Positions 1 to 3,893 of a stretch of DNA of 9,987 bases are shown one piece after another. Both the position numbers and the translations under genes were made by a program. Each line of letters begins with the position of its first letter. The stretch's first letter is position 1. Below the pieces are notes generated by a model. The model saw only the letters and a list, made by a program, of their open reading frames with translations. It ran no database searches and was not told the origin of the DNA. The stretch is from a bacterium (GTDB lineage Bacteria; Patescibacteriota; Minisyncoccia; Phycocordibacterales; GCA-002787175), in assembly GCA_030689285.1 (NCBI GenBank), contig JAUYJM010000044.1:1-9987 (forward strand), in the 5' to 3' direction.

Positions 1-190
1 TTAGAGCCTATCTCCAATCTCACATCCGAATAAAATGGCAAAATTTCCAGACAAAAAGCGAGCTCTAAGTCGAAATGAACCGAGGTTCATAGAGACTGAA
101 GCGAAGGTTTTTGACGGAAATTTTGTCATTTTAACGGATGAGCCATATTTATGGCCCCTTTGTGGCGATGAGATTGGAGATAGGCTCTTA
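1..190. mobile_element. Hairpin element copy 1 (MITE-like, TTA duplication)
   Basis: The element body is 4-187 (184 bp). Its ends are perfect 19-bp inverted repeats (4-22 and 169-187), starting GAGCCTATCTCC. The triplet TTA flanks it on both sides (1-3 and 188-190), like a TNA target duplication. A second, inner stem (32-48 with 116-132, 17 bp, one mismatch) continues with A/T pairs to 57/108, so nearly the whole element can fold into one long hairpin. The loop holds a smaller palindrome (76-81 with 84-89). No transposase is encoded. It shares internal sequence with the copy at 8944-9132. The TNA duplication and GA-starting ends recall IS5-family elements, but the parent family is not established. 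Confidence 0.7.
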
Positions 191-340
191 TACCATTATC
201 CCTTACGAATACTCTTGAATACCCCTCGGGTGTTTCATAGACCGCGTCGTGAATTTCCACCTGATAGTGAGGCCATTGTTTCGTAATAATACCGCAACCT
301 CGTCCTCGGACTGGGTTTTTCTTTTGCTTGATATTCTGTT

Positions 341-390
341 GTTTGTGAGGAACATCAGAATAATGCCTAATTGGAGAAACTCTCACAAAC
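341..390. repeat. Nine-bp inverted repeat
   Basis: GTTTGTGAG at 341-349 is complementary to CTCACAAAC at 382-390, with 32 bp between. The rest of 191-399 shows no convincing gene. The 12-mer TGCCTAATTGGA (364-375) recurs in reverse complement at 3546-3557. Confidence 0.35.
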
Positions 391-399
391 CCATGAAAC

Positions 400-466
400 C
401 AACATTCCAACATTCTGCGCGCCCTTCCGAAGCTTTAGCGAAGGAGGGCAGAATGTTGGAATGTTG
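400..466 (+). repeat. Palindromic repeat, copy A (hairpin with T-tract)
   Basis: A 19-bp perfect stem (400-418 with 448-466, arm CAACATTCCAACATTCTGC) is followed by a T-rich run on the plus strand, giving it the shape of an intrinsic terminator reading rightward. The loop carries an extra 31 bp relative to copy B (1061-1096), including the small palindrome CCTTC...GAAGG (423-427 with 440-444). It lies just beyond the 3' end of the minus-strand RelE gene, but its T-tract is on the wrong side to terminate that operon. Confidence 0.75.
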
Positions 467-473
467 TTTTTCT

Positions 474-737
474 TTATCTGTAAATATCCTTCCTGTGCCT
501 GACTCGTAGCAAAAGAATCTCTCTCGGTCCGAGAAATTTGAAGAGCGCTCGCCAATCTCTAGCAATCCTGAACGAAAAAAGCCCGTGAAGCGGTTCACTT
601 AGCGGTTTTGTGTGGAGTCTTGAATCAAAAGGATTGTTTTGCAGTAAAACAAGGAGCGATGCCAGTTTGGTTTGTTCCGATTTGGGAAGACCTCGTGCGT
701 CTTTTACGAACTTAGCGCTCTCAAAAATGCGGATCAT
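474..737 (-). CDS. RelE/ParE-family toxin
   Basis: An 87-aa protein resembling type II toxin-antitoxin toxins of the RelE/YafQ/ParE superfamily. The family typically adopts a compact fold and, in RelE members, cleaves mRNA at the ribosome. Visible family features are F-x-K early in the protein, an amphipathic helix with QTKL, the NPFDSRL turn (about residues 34-41), L-HGLFSFRI, and the C-terminal RVRHRKDIYR strand, whose Arg/His/Tyr are typical of active-site or substrate-contact residues. Length is normal. Its ATG overlaps the stop of the upstream antitoxin gene by 4 bp (ATGA), indicating translational coupling. RelE and ParE (gyrase inhibitor) chemistries cannot be separated from sequence alone; the HRKDIYR ending favours RelE-like. 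Confidence 0.85.
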   Translation of the reverse strand: MIRIFESAKFVKDARGLPKSEQTKLASLLVLLQNNPFDSRLHTKPLSEPLHGLFSFRIARDWRALFKFLGPREILLLRVRHRKDIYR

Positions 738-955
738 GTAGTTTTCTTGAGCCGATTTAAAAAATCTCTTGCGCTTGAAAACTCATACAAGGGAACGCTT
801 GTCTCCGATTCTTCTAACATTTCTTCCACAAATTCCGGACGGTATTCGCCCTCGCTGTCTTTCCCAGCCATTCCAATCACAAGCGAGCGCAGCATGCTCA
901 CTTCTCTGGAAAGCTTTTTTAATGTCGGACTTTTTACATTCTTTTTCATAGTCAT
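734..955 (-). CDS. Cognate antitoxin of the RelE-family toxin
   Basis: A 73-aa acidic protein placed first in a two-gene operon, as antitoxins usually are. The N-terminal part (about 10-32) is a Leu/Met-rich helix; the middle (GEYRPEFVEEMLEE, about 36-49) is acidic; the C-terminus (SSARDFLNRLKK) looks like the segment that would wrap the toxin. No ribbon-helix-helix or HTH motif is certain, so the family is not named. The first ATG (953-955) is used; a second in-frame ATG is at 947-949. A TTGAAT/TATATT promoter (16-bp spacer) ends only 7 bp before the ATG, so the message would be nearly leaderless, and no Shine-Dalgarno is seen. The call rests mainly on context and the 4-bp overlap with the toxin. 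Confidence 0.7.
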   Translation of the reverse strand: MTMKKNVKSPTLKKLSREVSMLRSLVIGMAGKDSEGEYRPEFVEEMLEESETSVPLYEFSSARDFLNRLKKTT

Positions 956-962
956 AGTAGTA

Positions 963-990
963 AATATACCAAAAAATACAGAAAATTCAA
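963..990 (-). promoter_or_regulatory. Promoter of RelE-type toxin-antitoxin operon
   Basis: On the minus strand, TTGAAT (985-990) and TATATT (963-968) are 16 bp apart and end 7 bp upstream of the antitoxin ATG. Transcription would start at or within 1-2 bases of the ATG. Confidence 0.55.
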
Positions 991-1036
991 TGGATTCAAT
1001 ATTTGTCTCCAGACGTGGTTTTGTTTTTGGAAGCTT

Positions 1037-1055
1037 GTAAAACTTTAAGTTTTAC
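1037..1055. repeat. Small A/T-rich palindrome
   Basis: GTAAAACT (1037-1044) pairs with AGTTTTAC (1048-1055) around a TTA loop. It lies between the antitoxin promoter and palindrome copy B. Confidence 0.5.
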
Positions 1056-1060
1056 CGACT

Positions 1061-1096
1061 CAACATTCCAACATTCTGCAGAATGTTGGAATGTTG
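1061..1096 (+). repeat. Palindromic repeat, copy B (36-bp perfect palindrome)
   Basis: A perfect 36-bp palindrome with the same arms as copy A (400-466) but lacking its 31-bp loop insert. It is followed by the same GTTTTTCTT-like run on the plus strand. Together the two copies bracket the RelE-type pair. Confidence 0.8.
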
Positions 1097-1126
1097 TTTT
1101 TCTTACTCTAACTTTTCAAAATAGCA

Positions 1127-1246
1127 TCAAAACAGCATCTTATCGCTCCCAATCCTAAAATCCTTAAAATATACAACCTCATCCTTTGTCGGAGCCCAGT
1201 CGGGAGTGTTACCGCCAAAGAAGGTGGTGAATTCTAAAAAAGTTTT
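1127..1246 (-). pseudogene. C-terminal relic of a jelly-roll (polysaccharide-lyase-like) protein
   Basis: The minus-strand reading frame from 1246 to a TGA at 1127-1129 encodes about 39 residues with a protein-like pattern: FTTFFGGNTPDWAPTKDE, then VVYFKDFRIGSDK. From memory this resembles the last beta-strands of concanavalin-like or polysaccharide-lyase (PL14-like) domains (FFGG-x-WAP-x-DxYxxFxNF). There is no start codon and the rest of the protein is missing, so it would be the tail of a decayed gene. It is in the same frame as the PemK/MazF gene and begins right after that stop (1247-1249). The family assignment is tentative. Confidence 0.35.
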
Positions 1247-1570
1247 TTAAAGTCCAAAAAGTTTCTTAATCTTCTGATCCACTTCTTGCTGAAGTGTCAA
1301 ATCAAAACTTCCAAGTTCTCCCAAAATTATCTTTTTCTGGAATGTGGCAATTTTGTTCGTTTTCAAGAATGAATCCGCCTTCAGTCCGTTTTGTTTTTCC
1401 GCTTTAACGAAAATATCAAACATCCCCGGTTTTTTACGAGACGAGGAAAGGAACGCGCAGATGCAATCCTCTCCCCTTTTGTCGCTCCATAGCACAACAG
1501 CCGGCCGGATTTTCTTGCCGGATAGGTCCGTGAAAGGGAATGGTACAAGAACAATCGTTCCTTTACGCAT
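1247..1570 (-). CDS. PemK/MazF-family toxin (endoribonuclease)
   Basis: A 107-aa protein of the PemK/MazF/Kid family, sequence-specific mRNA interferases that arrest translation unless bound by an antitoxin. Family marks seen: N-terminal KGTIVLVPFPFTD (residues 3-15), GKKIRPAVVL (18-27) with the conserved Arg22-Pro23, and the second conserved block with LKTNKIATFQKK and LGELG (69-87), which includes the Thr-Asn-Lys that usually lies near the catalytic surface. Length is typical. The gene overlaps the upstream Phd-like antitoxin gene by 8 bp, so the two are co-translated. No terminator hairpin with a minus-strand T-tract follows directly. Confidence 0.92.
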   Translation of the reverse strand: MRKGTIVLVPFPFTDLSGKKIRPAVVLWSDKRGEDCICAFLSSSRKKPGMFDIFVKAEKQNGLKADSFLKTNKIATFQKKIILGELGSFDLTLQQEVDQKIKKLFGL

Positions 1571-1814
1571 ATTTTTTCTTCAAATCATCTACGGTATAAA
1601 TATCCGGCTCCTTTTCCAAAAAGTCAAAACTTCTGGAAAATGTGTTGACATTGGTGATGTCATTTACTTTTTTATTGTAGGAGCTTGGAAATTGAATTAG
1701 GAGGGCGTCTATTGAATTGCGCCGTCCTATCGCCACAATATCCCCTTTGTATTTGACGCGGTTTATAATCTCCTTTATCCCTGCCCGCGCTTGTGTTGTG
1801 GTAATTATCTCCAT
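1563..1814 (-). CDS. Phd/YefM-family antitoxin
   Basis: An 83-aa antitoxin starting MEIITTTQARAGIKEII, the typical Phd/YefM N-terminal fold that dimerises and binds operator DNA; IVAIGRRNSIDALLI is the usual second strand-helix unit. The C-terminal tail (about residues 45-83, ending VDDLKKKYA) is expected to bind and block the PemK/MazF toxin encoded next. ATG at 1814 is chosen: the longer options (ATG at 1823, TTG at 1832) fall inside or upstream of the likely -10 box (1824-1829), and the family normally begins with this strand. Transcription would start at about 1817, making the mRNA leaderless or nearly so. Pairing a Phd-type antitoxin with a PemK/MazF-type toxin is a mixed but known combination. 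Confidence 0.88.
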   Translation of the reverse strand: MEIITTTQARAGIKEIINRVKYKGDIVAIGRRNSIDALLIQFPSSYNKKVNDITNVNTFSRSFDFLEKEPDIYTVDDLKKKYA

Positions 1815-1816
1815 AA

Positions 1817-1851
1817 TGTACATATTGTACAAAATAAGACACGAAAATCAA
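1817..1851 (-). promoter_or_regulatory. Promoter and operator of the Phd-PemK pair
   Basis: On the minus strand TTGATT (1846-1851) and TACAAT (1824-1829) are separated by 16 bp. The inverted repeat TGTAC-ATATT-GTACA (1817-1831) covers the -10 box and the predicted start site, the normal position for an antitoxin operator. Autorepression by the Phd-like protein is inferred. Confidence 0.65.
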
Positions 1852-1860
1852 GTGTGATTA

Positions 1861-1889
1861 TGTCGGGGTGCCGAGACCGCCAGTACGCT
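1861..1889 (-). pseudogene. Partial copy of the tRNA-Pro 3' half
   Basis: Positions 1861-1876 match 2068-2083 exactly (16/16), that is, the 3' end of tRNA-Pro plus the base(s) after it. GTACGCT (1883-1889) matches the anticodon-stem side of the tRNA (2098-2104), but the intervening T-arm is partly deleted. It lies 207 bp downstream of the intact tRNA in the same orientation. It could be an attachment-site remnant or a decayed duplicate. Confidence 0.6.
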
Positions 1890-1906
1890 TATCGACCATT
1901 ACCCGC

Positions 1907-2042
1907 CTTCGCGTAAAGCTACGGCAAGGCAAAGCATGACCAGTACAGGTTTCCTATCATTTGGGAATCAGAATTCCCAAATGATATGGGAGAACCTCTT
2001 CAATTCTCGACGCAAGTGAAGTAGTTCACTTGCTGCACCCCG
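1907..2042. repeat. Palindrome cluster between tRNA-Pro and its partial copy
   Basis: Three stems lie here: GCCTTCG...AAGGC (about 1907-1932); a 13-bp stem with a 4-nt loop (1956-1968 with 1973-1985); and a 9-bp stem (2012-2020 with 2025-2033). In addition GCACCCCG at 2035-2042 is complementary to CGGGGTGC at 1864-1871, like a tRNA acceptor stem closing the whole block. No coding signal is seen. Confidence 0.6.
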
Positions 2043-2069
2043 CCAAAAAACCGCTTCGCTATTTTTTTG

Positions 2070-2140
2070 TCGGGGTGCCGAGAATCGAACTCGGACCGTA
2101 CGCTCCCAAAGCGTATATACTACCACTATACTACACCCCG
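2070..2140 (-). tRNA. tRNA-Pro (anticodon UGG)
   Basis: On the minus strand the acceptor strands CGGGGTG (2134-2140) and CACCCCG (2071-2077) pair perfectly, with discriminator A at 2070. The anticodon stem TACGC/GCGTA encloses loop TTTGGGA, giving anticodon TGG. The T-arm CCGAG-TTCGATT-CTCGG is complete. CCA is not encoded (the bases after the discriminator are CAA), so the CCA enzyme at 3894 must finish it. Confidence 0.95.
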
Positions 2141-2210
2141 TTTAATCTAAAGCTCCCGTACTTTAGCATGACAGACAAAAAAATTCCATTTTTATCTACG
2201 GCCGACAATC

Positions 2211-2615
2211 TTAATAGTCCAATATGATGTTTTCTTCCAAATACACTTTTGCTTTCTTATTTTCAACATCCAAAAGCACAACAACCGCGTCAAACTGCCA
2301 GTCTTCATTATTTAGCCGTTTCTCCGCCAAATAGGTTTGTATAGCTCGGCAAAGTCTCTGTTGTTTTCTAAAGTGAATGTTGTCTTCAGGACGAAATTCA
2401 TGCCTTCTCTTATCCTTTCCTTCCTCAAAAGACAGGTCTCTTGATACAGTTTTTACTTCTACGAAATGCAACTTTGCGTCTTTTCTAGCCACTATATCAA
2501 TCTCACCCCATTTTTTCCTGTAGTTTTGAGTTACCACCGAAAATCCATGTTTTTCGTTCAAAAACCGGCAAGCAACCGCTTCTCCTAACTGTCCGACTGT
2601 ATTATGTCTAGCCAT
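2211..2615 (-). CDS. yraN: YraN/UPF0102-family endonuclease-fold protein
   Basis: A 134-aa member of the UPF0102 (YraN) family, which has a restriction-endonuclease-like (PD-(D/E)xK) core related to Holliday-junction resolvases; its cellular role is not firmly known. Core residues are visible: GQLGEAVA (8-15, with Glu12), NYRKKWGEIDIVA (31-43, with the conserved GEID), and FVEVK (51-55), giving the E-x-K catalytic-type motif; a C-terminal strand with FDAVVV follows. Length is close to the family norm. It stands alone between two tRNA genes on the same strand. The start is the ATG at 2613-2615, preceded by a TG-T-TATACA extended -10 only 4 bp upstream. Confidence 0.9.
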   Translation of the reverse strand: MARHNTVGQLGEAVACRFLNEKHGFSVVTQNYRKKWGEIDIVARKDAKLHFVEVKTVSRDLSFEEGKDKRRHEFRPEDNIHFRKQQRLCRAIQTYLAEKRLNNEDWQFDAVVVLLDVENKKAKVYLEENIILDY

Positions 2616-2619
2616 AATT

Positions 2620-2628
2620 TGTATAACA
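2620..2628 (-). promoter_or_regulatory. Extended -10 element before yraN
   Basis: TGTTATACA on the minus strand is a TGn-extended -10 whose end lies 4 bp before the ATG. No good -35 is found. If used, the mRNA is leaderless. Confidence 0.35.
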
Positions 2629-2659
2629 CAAAACGTCTTGCAACAGTAGCATATCCTTC

Positions 2660-2850
2660 ACGTCGTTTAAGAGACAGAAATGTTAAACCTCGAGCTGCGG
2701 TAGGTCTTTTAAGAGTTTTTGTAATTGACTTTAACAAAAACGGCTTGGTTTAGCCAAATTTTTCTATTTTAAGAGACAATTTGTAACGCATAATTCAGTC
2801 CAAACATCTGTCCTTTATACACATATCCACCGAGTTATCCCCAATTCGTC
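2660..2850. other. A/T-rich stretch with DnaA-box-like sites
   Basis: No gene is seen here. Minus-strand reading of 2815-2843 gives TGGGGATAA, then GGTGGATAT, then TGTGTATAA, each one or two bases from the DnaA consensus TGTGGATAA. Three TTTAAGAG words occur at about 2665, 2706 and 2767 next to A/T-rich sequence. The coding strand changes from minus to plus between here and 3894. No dnaA, dnaN or rpmH gene is nearby, so an origin is only a possibility. Confidence 0.25.
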
Positions 2851-2893
2851 CATTTTGGCCGATAGAAACTCTTATTTTCAACTGCGTTCAAAG

Positions 2894-2964
2894 TGCGGGC
2901 AGGGGTAATCGAAACCCCGTCTCATCCTTGGCAAGGATGTGTCATACCACTAGACCATGCCCGC
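2894..2964 (-). tRNA. tRNA-Gly (anticodon GCC)
   Basis: Acceptor strands GCGGGCA (2958-2964) and TGCCCGC (2895-2901) pair fully; the discriminator is A at 2894. Anticodon stem CATCC/GGATG holds loop TTGCCAA, anticodon GCC. The T-arm has a CGGGG/CCCCT-type stem with loop TTTCGATTA, slightly irregular. No CCA is encoded. A hairpin element (2983-3144) is inserted about 20 bp upstream of its 5' end. Confidence 0.93.
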
Positions 2965-2982
2965 TTTCATTCGCCGAAGTTC

Positions 2983-3144
2983 TAATACCATCCCCAATTA
3001 ACCATTCCACATCTTACCCAAATTTCGGCTACAAGACTTCGTCTCGCTCTCGCCTTATCTAAGATTATGCTCGCGCTCCGACTCGTCTTTCGCTCGAAAT
3101 TTGGGATAAGATTATTGTGGAAGCATTAATTGGGGATGGTATAA
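2983..3144. mobile_element. Hairpin element copy 3 (TAA duplication)
   Basis: The body is 2986-3141 (156 bp) with perfect 15-bp terminal inverted repeats (2986-3000 with 3127-3141, arm TACCATCCCCAATTA), flanked by TAA at 2983-2985 and 3142-3144. Inner stems continue the fold: 3017-3027 with 3095-3105 (11 bp) and 3011-3016 with 3107-3112. The end CCATCCCCAAT resembles CTATCTCCAAT of copy 1, and both have an AAATTTC block in the inner stem, so it probably belongs to the same family. No coding gene is present. Confidence 0.6.
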
Positions 3145-3270
3145 CGAAAGCGAAGTCCGCCCGCCGAAGCGAGCCACGACAGACGAAGTCCGTATGGTCG
3201 CAAAGGCGAGAATCAAAACCACTTTCAAAAGAATACCAAAAAAATCTTTTTATTTCCAGTTTTGTCTTTG
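3145..3270. other. Non-coding stretch with short repeats
   Basis: CGAAGTCCG occurs twice (about 3150-3158 and 3184-3192) in direct orientation. On the minus strand 3195-3223 reads like a damaged tRNA T-arm and acceptor end followed by CCA. No gene is convincing. Confidence 0.3.
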
Positions 3271-3514
3271 TAACTATCCACACCCTCCGAAGAATGGCTT
3301 TATTCCTCCTATTCCCCCTTTCCTAAAGGGGGCTGCCTTGGGGGGATTCGCGTTAAAGGAGGGTGGTCATTCTGATGACGGAGGATGTAAATCCCTCCTG
3401 CATAAGAATGCAGTGTTCCCTTTACGAAAGGGAGAATAAATCCCTCGGCTCCGTCAGAATGAGCCACTCCTTTTAGAAAAGGGAGAATTAAGACAAGCAG
3501 AAGGTGTGGATAGT
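3271..3514. repeat. 244-bp inverted-repeat block with nested hairpins
   Basis: Outer arms GTAACTATCCACACC (3271-3285) and its exact complement (3500-3514) enclose smaller hairpins: CCCCCTTT/AAAGGGGG (3314-3332), TCCCTTT/AAAGGGA (3417-3433) and CTCCTTTT/AAAAGGGAG (3467-3485). A further imperfect stem pairs GTGGTCATTCTGATGACGGAG (about 3363-3382, shown only in part) with CTCCGTCAGAATGAGCCAC (3449-3467). The whole block can fold as one branched structure. A TA dinucleotide inside each arm could be an IS630/mariner-type target duplication, but because it is part of the palindrome this is not proof. Confidence 0.55.
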
Positions 3515-3559
3515 TACTTGTTCTTTACGAATTTGTCCTCAAATATCCAATTAGGCAAT

Positions 3560-3575
3560 AGACCCGTACGGGTCT
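3560..3575. repeat. 16-bp perfect palindrome
   Basis: AGACCCGTACGGGTCT is fully self-complementary. It lies in the non-coding stretch downstream of tRNA-Arg and its partial copy. Role unknown. Confidence 0.6.
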
Positions 3576-3611
3576 TATATGTCTATCCTCATTGTTCACT
3601 CCGTTTTCGGT

Positions 3612-3631
3612 GCGCCCGCAAGGACTCGACC
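3612..3631 (-). pseudogene. Partial copy of the tRNA-Arg 3' end
   Basis: These 20 bases match 3764-3784 of tRNA-Arg with one substitution and one gap, covering the acceptor 3' strand and half of the T-arm. It sits 152 bp downstream of the intact gene, in the same orientation, repeating the arrangement seen at tRNA-Pro. Confidence 0.6.
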
Positions 3632-3647
3632 GCTACTCGGTCAGTCC

Positions 3648-3734
3648 CCTCATTGGATCCCGACGTCGTCTCGGACGACTCGTCGGGATGCTCAATGAGG
3701 CTTCGAGCCCTGGACGAAAGCGTTCCACGCTTTC
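3648..3734. repeat. Two strong hairpins downstream of tRNA-Arg
   Basis: Hairpin 1 (3648-3700) has stems CCTCATTG/CAATGAGG, ATCCCGACG/CGTCGGGAT and TCGTC/GACGA nested around a TCG loop. Hairpin 2 (3716-3734) is GAAAGCG-TTCCA-CGCTTTC. They fill the gap between tRNA-Arg and its partial 3' copy. No T-tract follows either on the minus strand, so they are not standard terminators. Confidence 0.7.
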
Positions 3735-3762
3735 TCGGTAGCTCCGCTCACTTCGTTCGCTA

Positions 3763-3834
3763 CGCGCCCGCCAGGACTCGAACCTGGAACAAATGCTTCG
3801 AAGGCACTTATGATATCCGTTTCACCACGGGCGC
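3763..3834 (-). tRNA. tRNA-Arg (anticodon UCG)
   Basis: Acceptor strands GCGCCCG (3828-3834) and CGGGCGC (3764-3770) pair fully, discriminator G at 3763. Anticodon loop CTTCGAA gives anticodon TCG. The T-arm CCAGG-TTCGAGT-CCTGG is perfect. No CCA is encoded. It is divergent from the CCA-enzyme gene, with about 60 bp between them; TTGACT on the minus strand in that gap is a good -35 candidate for the tRNA. Confidence 0.95.
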
Positions 3835-3881
3835 ATGCCAGTTTAGTTTAATTCAGATTAGTCAAAAAGCAAAATGCGTAC

Positions 3882-3887
3882 TAAAAT
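3882..3887 (+). promoter_or_regulatory. Possible -10 box of cca
   Basis: TAAAAT ends 6 bp before the ATG at 3894; the matching -35 (TAGTCA at 3859-3864, 17-bp spacer) is weak. There is no Shine-Dalgarno. The arrangement suggests a leaderless mRNA. Confidence 0.35.
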
Positions 3888-3893
3888 GAGCGT

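Noticed and set aside
126..413. Minus-strand reading frame of 95 codons
   Set aside because: Its start is inside a palindrome and its end inside the hairpin element; only the middle looks protein-like, so it is mentioned as a possible relic but not called as a gene.
2030..2227. Plus-strand reading frame of 65 codons across tRNA-Pro
   Set aside because: It is the antisense translation of the tRNA gene and its flanks, not a protein.
3195..3223. tRNA-like 3' end with CCA on the minus strand
   Set aside because: The T-stem has a mismatch and two wobbles, and no matching acceptor or anticodon arm lies upstream; at best a remnant.
3274..3511. TA target duplication as proof of an IS630-type element
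   Set aside because: The TA is part of the inverted repeat itself, so it would appear in any palindrome containing TA.
3506..3889. Plus-strand reading frame of 127 codons across tRNA-Arg and the hairpins beside it
   Set aside because: It runs antisense through a tRNA and two large palindromes; no protein family pattern is seen.
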